A stretch of DNA of 64,000 nt from Comamonadaceae bacterium. GTDB taxonomy: Bacteria; Pseudomonadota; Gammaproteobacteria; Burkholderiales; Burkholderiaceae_C. The stretch's first letter is position 1. Every line of letters starts with the position of its first letter. Location of the stretch: positions 62,001 through 126,000 of the forward strand of contig CANFOS010000002.1 of NCBI GenBank assembly GCA_947448735.1, given 5' to 3'. This document shows, piece after piece, positions 51,449 through 60,853 of the stretch. Below the pieces are notes generated by a model that was given only the letters and a program-made list of their open reading frames with translations, had not been told where the DNA came from and did not search any database. The translations under genes were made by a program, and so were the position numbers.

Positions 51449-53005
51449 ATGCGCTACATCCTTGCACTTGACCAGGGCACCACCTCATCGCGGGCCATGC
51501 TGTTTGACCACTCTGGCGCGGTGGTGGCGCTAGAGCAGGCTGAATTTACCCAAATCTTCCCGCAGCCAGGCTGGGTGGAACACGATGCGCAAGAAATTTG
51601 GCAAAGCCAGCTAAAAACCGCGCAAAAGTGTCTCAAAAAAATCTTAAATAAGCCGCAAGACCAATATTTACCAGGATCGGCAGCTCCTGATTTAGTAATT
51701 TCTTCAACACCGGAAATACTTGCCATAGGCATCACCAACCAGCGCGAAACCACCGTGCTGTGGGACAGGCAAACCGGCCAGCCACTGGCCAACGCCATCG
51801 TTTGGCAAGACCGACGCACCGCAGGCCGCTGCGACGAGCTGCGCGAAAAAGGCTTTTCTGATGTGATTCGGCAAAAAACCGGTCTGGTACTGGACGCCTA
51901 CTTTTCAGCCACCAAACTTGAATGGCTGCTCGACAACATCCCCGGCGCGCGCGCCCGGGCTGACAAGGGCGAGCTGGCGTTTGGCACCATGGACTCGTGG
52001 CTGATCTGGAACCTGACGGGCGGCAAGGCGCACGTCACGGACGCCAGCAACGCATCGCGCACCCTGCTGTTTAACATCCACACGATGCAGTGGGACGACG
52101 AGTTGTTGGCGCTTTTCAATATCCCGCCCTCGGTGCTGCCTAAAGTCGTCCCCAGCAGCGGTCTAGTTGGCGTGAGTGATGACTCACTTTTGGGCTCCCG
52201 CTTGCCGATAGCAGGCATTGCAGGTGACCAGCAGGCGGCTACCTTTGGGCAGGTCTGCCTCAAACCCGGCATGGCCAAAAACACCTACGGTACCGGCTGC
52301 TTCATGTTGATGAACACCGGCACCCAAAGCGTCGCATCTCAACACAAACTGCTCAGCACGGTAGGCTGGCAGCTCGATGTCAACGGAAAAAGGGCCACGA
52401 CTTACTGCCTGGAAGGCAGCGTTTTCATGGGTGGCGCCACCATCCAGTGGCTGCGCGACGGCCTGCAAATCATTGATTCGGCGGCTGAAGTACAAGCCTT
52501 GGCCGAGTCTGTACCCGACAGCGGCGACGTGTATCTGGTACCCGCCTTCACCGGCTTGGGCACACCCAACTGGGACCCGTATGCGCGCGGCGCGATGTTG
52601 GGGCTAACTCGCGGCACAACCCGAGCCCATATTGCGCGTGCTGCGCTAGAAGCCATTGCCCTGCAAAGCGCAGACGTCTTCACCGCTATGAGCCAGGACG
52701 CGGGCGTTGGCCTGAAAGAGCTGCGGGTAGATGGCGGCGCATCCGCCAACGACCTGCTCATGCAGATGCAGGCCAACTTTTCAGGCGTGCCGGTGGTCAG
52801 GCCCAAAGTGACACAAACCACCGCCCTGGGCGCAGCTTATCTGGCCGGGCTGGCGGTGGGCTTTTGGTCTGGCGTGGACGACATAGCCGGGCAGTGGCAA
52901 ATCGATCGCTGTTTTGAACCCCAGATAAGCCCGGATCTCAGGGCCGCCAAGCTGGCGCGCTGGCACAAGGCGCTGGCGCGGGCTGGGGACTGGGCTGAGG
53001 AATGA
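51449..53005 (+). CDS. glpK: Glycerol kinase
   Basis: The product is 518 residues. [15 protein letters not shown] near the N-terminus, [20 protein letters not shown] and [11 protein letters not shown] are glycerol-kinase signatures. It phosphorylates glycerol to sn-glycerol 3-phosphate in the cytoplasm. Between EIW (residue 51) and GITNQRETT there are 42 residues instead of the 24 in E. coli GlpK; this 18-residue excess coincides with a copy of the dispersed repeat. No glpD or glpF is adjacent. Confidence 0.95.
   Translation: MRYILALDQGTTSSRAMLFDHSGAVVALEQAEFTQIFPQPGWVEHDAQEIWQSQLKTAQKCLKKILNKPQDQYLPGSAAPDLVISSTPEILAIGITNQRETTVLWDRQTGQPLANAIVWQDRRTAGRCDELREKGFSDVIRQKTGLVLDAYFSATKLEWLLDNIPGARARADKGELAFGTMDSWLIWNLTGGKAHVTDASNASRTLLFNIHTMQWDDELLALFNIPPSVLPKVVPSSGLVGVSDDSLLGSRLPIAGIAGDQQAATFGQVCLKPGMAKNTYGTGCFMLMNTGTQSVASQHKLLSTVGWQLDVNGKRATTYCLEGSVFMGGATIQWLRDGLQIIDSAAEVQALAESVPDSGDVYLVPAFTGLGTPNWDPYARGAMLGLTRGTTRAHIARAALEAIALQSADVFTAMSQDAGVGLKELRVDGGASANDLLMQMQANFSGVPVVRPKVTQTTALGAAYLAGLAVGFWSGVDDIAGQWQIDRCFEPQISPDLRAAKLARWHKALARAGDWAEE
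51632..51702 (+). repeat. Dispersed repeat copy G, in frame inside glpK
   Basis: The segment is AT-rich in a GC-rich gene. Its GACCAATATTTACCAGGATC and GGCAGCTCCTGATTTAGTAA blocks align with copy A. The frame is open and encodes about residues 62-85 of GlpK, exactly where the protein is longer than its relatives. The left part is poorly conserved. Confidence 0.75.
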
Positions 53006-53011
53006 TGGATT

Positions 53012-53070
53012 GCTATAAATAAAGAAGCTAGTAGGCTTTCAATTTATTGGCCTAAAGGCTATTCGGCATC
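53012..53070 (-). repeat. Dispersed repeat copy H
   Basis: It lies 6 bases after glpK. Read on the minus strand it contains GAATAGCCTTTAGGCCAATAAAT, split as GAATAGCC-TTTAGG-CCAATAAAT, and ends TTTATTTATAGC. The left hairpin pairs GCCT/AGGC, the opposite bases to copy C (GGCT/AGCC), with complementarity kept. Confidence 0.88.
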
Positions 53071-53349
53071 GCGAAACGACCTATTTAAGCGGCGAAATGG
53101 CTTTCAGGCTAGCGTTTCAATACGCCAGAGTACGCCAGAGCTGTGAAAGAGGCACTGGCCCGGCGGCCCTGGTGGCTGTTTCAGATGCTGCGCTGGCCAA
53201 GTCTCTGGCGGTGCCTGTTGCAGCGCTTTTGCAACAGGCAAAGGGTGCAGTGCCTGCTTTTACAGCGTTTTTGGGGCTTCGTGATACGTATTTAAGCCTG
53301 CCAGAATGACGCTCCGCTCATTTTTCACAGGTTTTTACGCTGAGGGGTG
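53071..53349. other. Unassigned stretch between glpK repeat and the ribosomal promoter
   Basis: No gene is supported. A 70-codon frame (53097-53309) has an alanine-rich, coding-like composition (AALVAVSDAALAKSLAVPVA) but no clear ribosome-binding site or known relative. It contains a short duplication TACGCCAGAG x2 near 53121-53140. It might be a decayed gene end. Confidence 0.35.
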
Positions 53350-53378
53350 TTGACAACGCATCAAACTTGGGTAATACT
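53350..53378 (+). promoter_or_regulatory. Promoter of the rplN (spc) operon
   Basis: TTGACA at 53350-53355, a 17-base spacer and AATACT at 53373-53378 form a strong sigma-70 pair (6/6 and 4/6 matches). Transcription would start near 53385, giving a leader of about 157 bases before rplN. The S10 operon genes that usually precede rplN are not here, so an own promoter is needed. Confidence 0.75.
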
Positions 53379-53384
53379 CGCAGG

Positions 53385-53541
53385 CTTCGCTTGAAAAAGT
53401 GAAGACTTAGACAATAGCCTAATGGAAGCTCTGCAAGTGGTTTGCAGGGTGGACGACAGGCCCAAGACTGACTGGCTTGACAGAACTCCGCGACTGAAAG
53501 CGGATTTTTGCCTTGCCGGTGCAAGTTGGGAACACATTTAA
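53385..53541 (+). promoter_or_regulatory. Structured 5' leader of the rplN operon
   Basis: The leader contains three or four hairpins: CTTCGCTT-GAAA-AAGTGAAG (53385-53404, GNRA loop), CTGCAA-GTGGT-TTGCAG (about 53430-53446), CCGC/GCGG (53488-53503) and CTTGC-CGGT-GCAAG (53512-53525). The last one ends 16 bases before the rplN ATG and could influence its translation. Autoregulation by a ribosomal protein is a hypothesis. Confidence 0.5.
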
Positions 53542-53910
53542 ATGATTCAAACGCAATCCAAACTCGATGTTGCTGACAATACGGGTGCCAAATCCGTGAT
53601 GTGCATCAAAGTGCTGGGCGGCTCCAAGCGCCGTTATGCCAGCGTTGGTGACGTCATCAAAGTCAGCATCAAAGAAGCTGCGCCCCGTGGCCGTGTCAAA
53701 AAAGGCGAGGTCTACAGCGCTGTGGTCGTTCGCACCGCCAAGGGCATTCGCCGCGGCGATGGTTCGCTGGTCAAATTCGACGGCAACGCAGCAGTGTTGC
53801 TTAACGCCAAGCTGGAGCCCATCGGCACCCGCATCTTCGGACCAGTGACGCGCGAGCTGCGCACTGAAAAGTTCATGAAGATCGTGTCCCTGGCTCCTGA
53901 AGTTCTGTAA
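53542..53910 (+). CDS. rplN: 50S ribosomal protein L14
   Basis: The product is 122 residues, normal for L14. [20 protein letters not shown] and the [10 protein letters not shown] block are universal signatures. It sits at the subunit interface on 23S rRNA. Here it opens the spc operon after a long structured leader, because rpsQ and the rest of the S10 operon are not directly upstream in this window. Confidence 0.98.
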   Translation: MIQTQSKLDVADNTGAKSVMCIKVLGGSKRRYASVGDVIKVSIKEAAPRGRVKKGEVYSAVVVRTAKGIRRGDGSLVKFDGNAAVLLNAKLEPIGTRIFGPVTRELRTEKFMKIVSLAPEVL

Positions 53911-53919
53911 AGGCACGTC

Positions 53920-54240
53920 ATGAACAAAATTCGCAAAGGCGACGAAATCATCGTCATCGCAGGTCGCGACAAAGGCAAGCGCGGCACCATCACGCAGCGC
54001 ACCGACGACGCTTATGTGCTGGTTGAGGGTATCAATTTGGTGAAAAAACACACCAAGCCGAACCCGCTCAAAGGTACCACCGGCGGCATCGTTCAAAAAA
54101 GCATGCCGATTCACCAGTCCAACATCGCCATTTTCAATGCGGCGTCTGGTAAGGCTGATCGCGTGGGCATCAAGTTGTTGGCTGACGGCAAAAAAGTGCG
54201 CGTCTTCAAGTCCAGCGGCGACGAAATCAAGGCTGCATAA
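53920..54240 (+). CDS. rplX: 50S ribosomal protein L24
   Basis: The product is 106 residues with the KOW motif ([19 protein letters not shown], residues 4-22). It is an early 23S rRNA assembly protein. It starts 9 bases after rplN and ends 2 bases before rplE. Confidence 0.98.
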   Translation: MNKIRKGDEIIVIAGRDKGKRGTITQRTDDAYVLVEGINLVKKHTKPNPLKGTTGGIVQKSMPIHQSNIAIFNAASGKADRVGIKLLADGKKVRVFKSSGDEIKAA

Positions 54241-54242
54241 AA

Positions 54243-54815
54243 ATGGCTAAAGCAACAACACAACAAGCTGCGACCCAGGCTCGCCTGCAGACGCAATTCC
54301 GCGAAAAAATCGCGCCGGCCCTGATTGAAAAATTTGGCTACAAGTCACCAATGCAGGTTCCCCGCATCACCAAGATCACGCTTAACATGGGTGTGAGTGA
54401 AGCGGTGGCCGACAAGAAGGTCATGGACAGCGCTGTTGGTGATATGACCAAGATTGCGGGACAAAAACCAGTCGTGACCAAGGCCAAAAAGGCCATCGCG
54501 GGTTTCAAAATCCGCGAAGACCTGCCCATTGGTTGCATGGTGACCCTGCGCGGCGTCAAGATGTACGAGTTCCTGGATCGTTTTGTGACCGTGGCTCTGC
54601 CGCGTGTTCGTGACTTCCGCGGAATTTCTGGTCGCGCCTTCGACGGCCGCGGCAACTACAACATCGGCGTGAAAGAGCAGATCATTTTTCCTGAAATTGA
54701 ATACGACAAGGTTGATGCCTTGCGCGGACTCAACATCAGCATTACCACGACGGCCAAGACCGATGAAGAGTGCAAAGCCCTTCTGACCGCTTTCCGTTTT
54801 CCGTTCAAGAACTGA
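54243..54815 (+). CDS. rplE: 50S ribosomal protein L5
   Basis: The product is 190 residues, about 10 longer than usual. The N-terminus carries a Gln/Ala/Thr-rich extension ([15 protein letters not shown]) before the normal [15 protein letters not shown]. The 5S rRNA/P-site tRNA-contacting core ([31 protein letters not shown]) is intact. The ATG at 54243 fits the operon spacing; no other start lies closer to the canonical N-terminus. Confidence 0.98.
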   Translation: MAKATTQQAATQARLQTQFREKIAPALIEKFGYKSPMQVPRITKITLNMGVSEAVADKKVMDSAVGDMTKIAGQKPVVTKAKKAIAGFKIREDLPIGCMVTLRGVKMYEFLDRFVTVALPRVRDFRGISGRAFDGRGNYNIGVKEQIIFPEIEYDKVDALRGLNISITTTAKTDEECKALLTAFRFPFKN

Positions 54816-54824
54816 GGCTCTCGC

Positions 54825-55130
54825 ATGTCAAAACAAGCATTGCTGCAACGCGAAATCAAGCGCGACAAGTTGGTCGCCAAGTTTGCCAAAAAACACGCAG
54901 AACTCAAGAAGACGTCCAACGACTTCAAGCGCACCGACGATGAGCGCGCTTTGGCCCGTTTGGAGTTACAAAAGTTGCCCCGCAACGCCAACCCTACCCG
55001 CCAGCGTAACCGCTGCGCGATCACGGGTCGTCCGCGTGGTACGTTCCGTCAATTCGGCTTGGCTCGCGCCAAGATCCGCGAGTTGGCATTTGCTGGTGAT
55101 ATCCCCGGTATCACCAAAGCAAGCTGGTAA
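54825..55130 (+). CDS. rpsN: 30S ribosomal protein S14 (zinc-free form)
   Basis: The product is 101 residues, the long C-minus type; the CxxC zinc-ribbon pairs of the short form are absent and only one Cys ([11 protein letters not shown]) is present. It binds the 16S 3' major domain in the head of the small subunit. Confidence 0.98.
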   Translation: MSKQALLQREIKRDKLVAKFAKKHAELKKTSNDFKRTDDERALARLELQKLPRNANPTRQRNRCAITGRPRGTFRQFGLARAKIRELAFAGDIPGITKASW

Positions 55131-55148
55131 GCATAGGAGAACCGCAAA

Positions 55149-55544
55149 ATGAGTATGAGTGATCCTATTGCCGACATGCTGACACGCATTCGGAATGCAC
55201 AAATGGTTGAAAAGGCTGTTGTTCAGGTGCCGTCGTCCAAAGTCAAAGTCGCCATCGCGCAGGTTTTGAAGGACGAGGGCTACATCGATGGCTTCTCTGT
55301 CAAGAACGACGACGGCAAGTCACAGCTGGAAATCGCCCTGAAGTACTACGCAGGCAAGCCCGTGATTGAGCGCATCGAGCGCGTCAGCCGCCCTGGCCTT
55401 CGTGTGTACAAAGGCCATGGCGCCATTCCTCAAGTCATGAATGGCTTGGGTGTGGCAATTGTCACGACGCCACAAGGCGTTATGACTGATCGCAAGGCGC
55501 GCGCTACCGGTATCGGTGGTGAAGTGCTTTGCTACGTAGCTTAA
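55149..55544 (+). CDS. rpsH: 30S ribosomal protein S8
   Basis: The product is 131 residues starting [18 protein letters not shown] and ending [13 protein letters not shown]. It binds the central domain of 16S rRNA. In E. coli S8 also represses the spc operon through a site near rplE; a similar mRNA site was not searched computationally. The first of two Met codons (55149, 55155) follows TAGGAGAACC. Confidence 0.98.
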   Translation: MSMSDPIADMLTRIRNAQMVEKAVVQVPSSKVKVAIAQVLKDEGYIDGFSVKNDDGKSQLEIALKYYAGKPVIERIERVSRPGLRVYKGHGAIPQVMNGLGVAIVTTPQGVMTDRKARATGIGGEVLCYVA

Positions 55545-55568
55545 TCGCGGCATTGAGGAGTAACTGAA

Positions 55569-56102
55569 ATGTCCCGTGTAGGAAAAATGCCAGTGTCTGT
55601 GCCAGCCGGTGTGGATGTGGTGATTAAACAAGACCAGATCAATGTCAAGGGTACCCTCGGTGCGCTGGCTCTGGCACAAAATGCGCTCGTCACCATCACT
55701 CAAGATGGCGGCAAGCTGAGCTTTGCACCAGCGAACGAGTCGCGGGAGGCCAATGCCATGTCGGGCACCATGCGTCAGCTGGTGAACAACATGGTGGTCG
55801 GTGTGACAAAAGGCTTTGAGAAAAAGCTCAGCCTGGTGGGTGTGGGTTACAAGGCGGCCGCAGCAGGTACCAAGCTGAATCTGACTGTGGGCTATTCGCA
55901 TCCCGTTGACTTCGTCATGCCAGCGGGTATCACTGTCGCGACGCCAACGCCAACTGAAATTGTGATCAAGGGTTCTGACCGCCAGCGTGTTGGCCAGATC
56001 GCCGCTGAAGTTCGTGCTGTTCGCCCTCCCGAGCCTTACAAGGGCAAGGGCATCCGCTACGTGGATGAGAAGATCACGATCAAAGAAACCAAGAAGAAAT
56101 AA
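55569..56102 (+). CDS. rplF: 50S ribosomal protein L6
   Basis: The product is 177 residues with the two L6 repeats and the C-terminal signature [13 protein letters not shown]. It lies near the factor-binding site. GAGGAG precedes the ATG. Confidence 0.98.
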   Translation: MSRVGKMPVSVPAGVDVVIKQDQINVKGTLGALALAQNALVTITQDGGKLSFAPANESREANAMSGTMRQLVNNMVVGVTKGFEKKLSLVGVGYKAAAAGTKLNLTVGYSHPVDFVMPAGITVATPTPTEIVIKGSDRQRVGQIAAEVRAVRPPEPYKGKGIRYVDEKITIKETKKK

Positions 56103-56113
56103 GGAGCTGCATC

Positions 56114-56479
56114 ATGTTGACCAAAAAAGAGCAGCGCCTGCGTCGTTCACGTCAAACCCGGATCCGCATCGCCACGCAAGGTGTTGCTCGTCTGACCGTA
56201 AACCGCACGAATCTGCACATTTACGCCAGCGTCATTTCTGGCGACGGCTCCAAAGTTTTAGCTGCCGCATCTACGGCAGAGGTCGAAGTCCGCAAGGAAA
56301 TTGGCGCCTCTGGCAAGGGCGGCAATGTTGCCGCTGCGCAAGCCATCGGCAAGCGTATTGCTGAAAAGGCAAAAGCTGCTGGTGTCGACAAAGTTGCGTT
56401 TGACCGTGCTGGTTTTGCGTACCATGGCCGCGTGAAAGCGCTGGCTGATGCGGCCCGCGAAGCTGGCCTGCAGTTTTAA
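56114..56479 (+). CDS. rplR: 50S ribosomal protein L18
   Basis: The product is 121 residues ([37 protein letters not shown]). It binds 5S rRNA together with L5, which is encoded in the same operon. An AAGGAG site precedes it. Confidence 0.98.
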   Translation: MLTKKEQRLRRSRQTRIRIATQGVARLTVNRTNLHIYASVISGDGSKVLAAASTAEVEVRKEIGASGKGGNVAAAQAIGKRIAEKAKAAGVDKVAFDRAGFAYHGRVKALADAAREAGLQF

Positions 56480-56497
56480 GAAGATCGGAATAGACGT

Positions 56498-57016
56498 ATG
56501 GCCAAGTTTCAAGCTAAATCAGCAAACGACGCTCCAGACGATGGTCTGAAGGAAAAGATGATCGCGGTCAACCGCGTGACCAAAGTGGTGAAGGGTGGCC
56601 GTATTCTCGGTTTCGCCGCCCTCACGGTGGTTGGCGATGGTGATGGTCGTGTTGGCATGGGCAAAGGCAAGTCAAAAGAGGTGCCTGCTGCCGTCCAAAA
56701 AGCGATGGAAGAAGCGCGTCGCAATTTGAATAAGGTGTCTTTGAAGAATGGCACGATCCATCACAAGGTGTCGGGTCACTGGGGTGCTGCAAACGTCATG
56801 ATGATGCCGGCAGCCAAGGGTACGGGCATCATTGCTGGTGGCCCAATGCGCGCAGTTTTTGAAGTGATGGGCATCACCGACATCGTGGCAAAAAGCCATG
56901 GGTCGAGCAACCCGTACAACATGGTGCGTGCAACTTTGGATGCGCTTAACAAATCGACGACTGCTTCGGACATTGCGGCTAAGCGTGGTAAGTCAGTCGA
57001 AGAAATTTTCGGCTAA
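56498..57016 (+). CDS. rpsE: 30S ribosomal protein S5
   Basis: The product is 172 residues. [20 protein letters not shown], cited as residues 27-46, is the dsRNA-binding fold, and [12 protein letters not shown] and [18 protein letters not shown] follow. It affects translational accuracy. It sits between rplR and rpmD in the usual order. Confidence 0.98.
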   Translation: MAKFQAKSANDAPDDGLKEKMIAVNRVTKVVKGGRILGFAALTVVGDGDGRVGMGKGKSKEVPAAVQKAMEEARRNLNKVSLKNGTIHHKVSGHWGAANVMMMPAAKGTGIIAGGPMRAVFEVMGITDIVAKSHGSSNPYNMVRATLDALNKSTTASDIAAKRGKSVEEIFG

Positions 57017-57039
57017 AGCGACCGCTTGAGGATCACAAA

Positions 57040-57222
57040 ATGACAACTGAAAACAAATTGAAAGTCCAGCTGGTTCGCAGCCCGATTGGCACCAAAGAGT
57101 CGCACCGCGCTACCGTGCGCGGTCTGGGCCTGCGCGGCGTCAACAGCGTCAGCGAGTTAGAGGACACACCCGCAGTGCGCGGCATGATCAACAAGATCGC
57201 GTACCTGGTCAAGATTGTCTGA
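57040..57222 (+). CDS. rpmD: 50S ribosomal protein L30
   Basis: The product is 60 residues ([20 protein letters not shown]). It is present here as in other gamma/beta-proteobacteria but missing in many other bacterial groups. Confidence 0.97.
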   Translation: MTTENKLKVQLVRSPIGTKESHRATVRGLGLRGVNSVSELEDTPAVRGMINKIAYLVKIV

Positions 57223-57247
57223 GCTTGATGCTCAATAGGAATTCAAA

Positions 57248-57697
57248 ATGGAATTAAATGGAATCAAGCCTGGAGAAGGCGCCAAACATTACAAACGACG
57301 TGTAGGTCGTGGTATTGGTTCGGGCATCGGTAAAACAGCAGGCCGTGGTCACAAAGGTCAAAAATCGCGTGCGGGCGGTTACCACAAAGTTGGCTTTGAA
57401 GGCGGTCAGATGCCAATGCAGCGCCGGTTGCCCAAGCGTGGTTTTAAGTCACAGTTGCTGAAGTTCAATGCTGAAGTCAGCTTGTCGGCGCTGGAACTGC
57501 TCGGTTTGCCTGAAGTTGATCTGCTGGCGCTCAAAACCGCAGGACTGGTTGGCCAACTTGCAAAAAACGTCAAAGTGATCAAGTCAGGTACGTTGACAAA
57601 GGCTGTTAAGTTGAACGGCATTGCTGCTACTGCGGGCGCCAGGGTGATCATTGAAGCGGCTGGTGGTAGCATTTCTGCGCCTGTTGAAGCCAAATAA
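57248..57697 (+). CDS. rplO: 50S ribosomal protein L15
   Basis: The product is 149 residues: glycine/lysine-rich N-terminus ([20 protein letters not shown], residues 21-40) and [15 protein letters not shown]. It is a late 50S assembly protein. secY follows after 19 bases. Confidence 0.97.
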   Translation: MELNGIKPGEGAKHYKRRVGRGIGSGIGKTAGRGHKGQKSRAGGYHKVGFEGGQMPMQRRLPKRGFKSQLLKFNAEVSLSALELLGLPEVDLLALKTAGLVGQLAKNVKVIKSGTLTKAVKLNGIAATAGARVIIEAAGGSISAPVEAK

Positions 57698-57716
57698 AGC
57701 AGTGGCGGACTAACCA

Positions 57717-59036
57717 GTGGCAACCAACGCGGCTCAAATTGCAAAAACCGGCAAGTTCGGTGACTTGCGCAACCGCCTGATCTTTTTGCTGTTGGCGCTG
57801 GTGGTGTATCGCGTTGGGGCACACATTCCAGTGCCGGGCATTGATCCTGGGCAGTTAAAAGAGTTGTTCAAAGGCCAATCGGGAGGCATATTGAATTTGT
57901 TCAATATGTTTTCAGGAGGCGCCTTGTCGCGCTTCACGGTTTTTGCGTTGGGCATCATGCCCTACATTTCTGCTTCCATCATCATGCAGCTGCTCACGTA
58001 TGTCTTGCCTACATTTGAGCAGTTGAAAAAAGAAGGTGAAAGCGGCCGACGCAAAATCACGCAGTACACCCGCTACGGTACGCTGGGCTTGGCATTGTTT
58101 CAGTCGATTGGTATCGCTGTGGCACTCGAGAGTTCTCCTGGTCTGGTACTGGCTCCGGGCTTCGGTTTTCGCATGACCGCTGTGGTCAGCTTGACCGCGG
58201 GTACGATGTTTTTGATGTGGTTGGGCGAGCAAATCACGGAACGCGGTTTGGGTAATGGGATTTCAATTTTGATTTTTGCTGGTATTGCTGCTGGCCTGCC
58301 GAGCGCAGTCGGTGGTTTGCTTGAGTTGATCCGTACCGGTGCCATGAGTATTCTGGTGGCCATCGTCATCATTGCAGTGGTTGTGCTGGTCACTTACTTT
58401 GTGGTGTTTGTTGAGCGTGGTCAACGCAAGATTTTGGTGAATTACGCCAGACGCCAAGTGGGTAACAAGGTTTACGGAGGTCAGTCTTCGCACCTGCCTT
58501 TGAAGCTGAACATGGCTGGTGTGATTCCTCCTATTTTCGCCTCATCCATCATTTTGTTGCCAGCAACCGTTGTAGGTTGGTTCAGCACAGGCGAGAGCAT
58601 GCGTTGGCTTAAGGACATCGCCGGCACGTTAACGCCAGGTCAGCCGATTTATGTGTTGCTGTATGCCAGTGCGATTGTGTTTTTCTGCTTTTTCTACACG
58701 GCTTTGGTATTTAACAGTCGAGAGACAGCGGACAACCTGAAAAAAAGTGGTGCGTTTATTCCCGGTATTCGCCCAGGTGACCAGACGGCGCGTTACATCG
58801 ACAAAATTTTGGTTCGCCTGACGTTGGCGGGTGCCGTCTACATCACCTTTGTGTGTTTACTGCCCGAGTTTTTGATTTTGAAATATAACGTGCCATTTTA
58901 TTTTGGCGGCACTTCGTTGATGATCATTGTGGTCGTGACGATGGACTTCATGGCCCAGGTTCAGAACTACATGATGTCGCAGCAGTATGAGTCGTTGCTT
59001 AAAAAAGCAAACTTCAAAACGACGCTTGGCGGTTAG
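57717..59036 (+). CDS. secY: Sec translocon channel SecY
   Basis: The product is 439 residues with ten membrane helices. Plug and pore features are present ([48 protein letters not shown], cited as residues 61-93). It forms the protein-export channel with SecE and SecG. A GTG start is used, 19 bases after rplO. The cytoplasmic C-terminus ends in [11 protein letters not shown]. Confidence 0.97.
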   Translation: MATNAAQIAKTGKFGDLRNRLIFLLLALVVYRVGAHIPVPGIDPGQLKELFKGQSGGILNLFNMFSGGALSRFTVFALGIMPYISASIIMQLLTYVLPTFEQLKKEGESGRRKITQYTRYGTLGLALFQSIGIAVALESSPGLVLAPGFGFRMTAVVSLTAGTMFLMWLGEQITERGLGNGISILIFAGIAAGLPSAVGGLLELIRTGAMSILVAIVIIAVVVLVTYFVVFVERGQRKILVNYARRQVGNKVYGGQSSHLPLKLNMAGVIPPIFASSIILLPATVVGWFSTGESMRWLKDIAGTLTPGQPIYVLLYASAIVFFCFFYTALVFNSRETADNLKKSGAFIPGIRPGDQTARYIDKILVRLTLAGAVYITFVCLLPEFLILKYNVPFYFGGTSLMIIVVVTMDFMAQVQNYMMSQQYESLLKKANFKTTLGG

Positions 59037-59076
59037 TAGAGTTTAGGTTTTAGGATTTAAGTTAAGGACAATGGAC

Positions 59077-59190
59077 ATGAAAGTTTCTGCTTCGGTCAAG
59101 AAAATTTGCCGCAACTGCAAAGTTATTCGTCGCAAGGGCGTCGTTCGCGTGATCTGCACAGACCCACGCCACAAACAGCGTCAAGGCTGA
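59077..59190 (+). CDS. rpmJ: 50S ribosomal protein L36 (zinc-binding form)
   Basis: The short gene encodes 37 residues: [20 protein letters not shown] followed by a basic tail. Cys11, Cys14, Cys27 and His32 form the zinc ribbon. It starts only 40 bases after secY. An infA gene, which many beta-proteobacteria carry between secY and rpmJ, is not here. Confidence 0.96.
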
Positions 59191-59214
59191 TTTCAAGAGT
59201 TTTAGAGGATTCAT

Positions 59215-59580
59215 ATGGCTCGTATCGCTGGTATCAATATTCCGCCGCAGCAGCATGCTGAAATCGGCTTGACCGCTATTTTTGGCATTGGCCGCACGCG
59301 CGCTCGCAAAATTTGCGAAGCTTGTGACATTGCCTATTCCAAAAAGGTCAAAGACCTGACGGACGGTGATCTCGAAAAAATCCGTGACCAGATCGCTCTG
59401 TTCACCATCGAAGGTGATTTGCGTCGCGAAACCACGATGAACATCAAACGCTTGATGGACATCGGTTGCTATCGTGGTTTCCGTCATCGTCGCGGTCTTC
59501 CCATGCGTGGTCAACGCACGCGTACGAATGCACGTACCCGTAAGGGTCCGCGCAAGGCCGCAGCGTCCCTGAAGAAATAA
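59215..59580 (+). CDS. rpsM: 30S ribosomal protein S13
   Basis: The product is 121 residues ([40 protein letters not shown]). It lies in the head of the 30S subunit and contacts tRNA and L5. It starts the alpha-operon portion after rpmJ. Confidence 0.98.
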   Translation: MARIAGINIPPQQHAEIGLTAIFGIGRTRARKICEACDIAYSKKVKDLTDGDLEKIRDQIALFTIEGDLRRETTMNIKRLMDIGCYRGFRHRRGLPMRGQRTRTNARTRKGPRKAAASLKK

Positions 59581-59603
59581 GCAAGAGATAGGTAAAGAAC
59601 ACA

Positions 59604-60008
59604 ATGGCAAAAGCACAAAACAACGCGGCGGCTCAGCGCGTCCGCAAGAAAGTTCGCAAGAACGTTGCAGACGGCATCGCACACGTGCATGCATCGTTTA
59701 ACAACACCATCATCATGATCACCGATCGACAGGGGAATGCCTTGTCTTGGGCGTCATCCGGCGGTCAGGGCTTCAAGGGTTCGCGTAAATCGACGCCATT
59801 TGCAGCTCAGGTGGCTTCTGAAGTGGCGGGCCGCGCCGCGATTGAACAAGGCATCAAGAATCTTGACGTTGAAATCAAGGGCCCGGGTCCTGGTCGCGAG
59901 TCATCGGTTCGTGCGTTGGGCGCGTTGGGCATTCGCATCAACTCGATTGCTGACGTGACACCGGTGCCGCATAACGGCTGCCGCCCCCAAAAGCGTCGTC
60001 GTATTTAA
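59604..60008 (+). CDS. rpsK: 30S ribosomal protein S11
   Basis: The product is 134 residues ([40 protein letters not shown] C-terminus ending RPQKRRRI). It is on the platform near the E site. Confidence 0.98.
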   Translation: MAKAQNNAAAQRVRKKVRKNVADGIAHVHASFNNTIIMITDRQGNALSWASSGGQGFKGSRKSTPFAAQVASEVAGRAAIEQGIKNLDVEIKGPGPGRESSVRALGALGIRINSIADVTPVPHNGCRPQKRRRI

Positions 60009-60152
60009 TTTCGTTGTTTTGCGTCGCGACGCCCAATGGTCGTCATGGCGGCGAAACGTTTTACCAAAGCCCACCGCCGCTAGGTCAAAACTTTAAAGAG
60101 TTTTAGCCGAAGGCTCCTGCAGCAATGCAGCAGATGACAAAAGGAAATTCAA
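60009..60152 (+). other. rpsK-rpsD spacer with two hairpins
   Basis: This 144-base gap is long for this operon. AAAACT-N6-AGTTTT (60087-60104) and CTGCA-GCAA-TGCAG (60117-60130, GNRA loop) lie just before the rpsD AAGGAAA site. S4 represses the alpha operon through an mRNA pseudoknot near rpsM in E. coli; whether this spacer has a related role is open. Confidence 0.45.
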
Positions 60153-60776
60153 GTGGCACGTTACCTGGGCCCCAAGGCCAAACTGTCCCGCCGTGAAGGT
60201 ACGGACCTCTTCTTAAAAAGCGCTCGTCGCGCTATCGCTGACAAAGCCAAGTTTGACTCCAAGCCGGGTCAGCATGGTCGCACTTCTGGTACCCGCACAT
60301 CAGACTTCGGTCTGCAATTGCGCGAAAAGCAGAAGGTCAAGCGCATGTACGGCGTGCTGGAAAAGCAGTTTCGCCGTTATTTTGAAGAGGCTGATCGCCG
60401 CAAGGGCAACACGGGTGCAAACTTGTTGTTCATCCTTGAGTCGCGTCTTGACAATGTCGTGTACCGCATGGGTTTTGGTTCAACCCGCGCTGAAGCCCGC
60501 CAGTTGGTGTCTCACAAAGCCATCGTGGTCAATGGAGGTTCAGTCAATATCCCTTCGTACATGGTCAAAGCTGGTGACGTGATCGCCGTGCGGGACAAGT
60601 CCAAAAAGCAGACTCGTGTTGCAGAAGCACTGCAACTCGCGACGCAAGTGGGTATGCCATCCTGGGTGGATGTGAGCATTGACAAAGGTGAAGGCACATT
60701 CAAGAAAGTGCCAGACCGTGACGAGTTTGCAGCTGACATCAACGAATCGTTGATCGTCGAGTTGTACTCACGCTAA
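60153..60776 (+). CDS. rpsD: 30S ribosomal protein S4
   Basis: The product is 207 residues, the zinc-free type (no Cys cluster in the N-terminal part). The S4 RNA-binding domain is at about residues 97-160 ([33 protein letters not shown], cited by span). It begins 16S assembly. A GTG start follows AAGGAAATTCAA. Confidence 0.98.
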   Translation: MARYLGPKAKLSRREGTDLFLKSARRAIADKAKFDSKPGQHGRTSGTRTSDFGLQLREKQKVKRMYGVLEKQFRRYFEEADRRKGNTGANLLFILESRLDNVVYRMGFGSTRAEARQLVSHKAIVVNGGSVNIPSYMVKAGDVIAVRDKSKKQTRVAEALQLATQVGMPSWVDVSIDKGEGTFKKVPDRDEFAADINESLIVELYSR

Positions 60777-60787
60777 TTTCGTTCCTG

Positions 60788-60806
60788 CGGCGTGCTCGGC
60801 ACGCCG
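60788..60806 (+). other. Strong hairpin between rpsD and rpoA
   Basis: CGGCGTGC-TCG-GCACGCCG is a perfect 8-bp stem, enclosed by an outer TTCGTT/AACGAA pairing (60778-60783 and 60823-60828). No T-run follows, so it is not an intrinsic terminator; RNA processing, partial attenuation or protection of the upstream mRNA are possible. Confidence 0.6.
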
Positions 60807-60853
60807 TCGGCCTTATCGGTGTAACGAACCGAGGGTATTGAGAGGAAGATTGC

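Noticed and set aside
60788..60806. Intrinsic terminator between rpsD and rpoA
   Set aside because: The hairpin is strong but no T-tract follows and rpoA must be transcribed through it.
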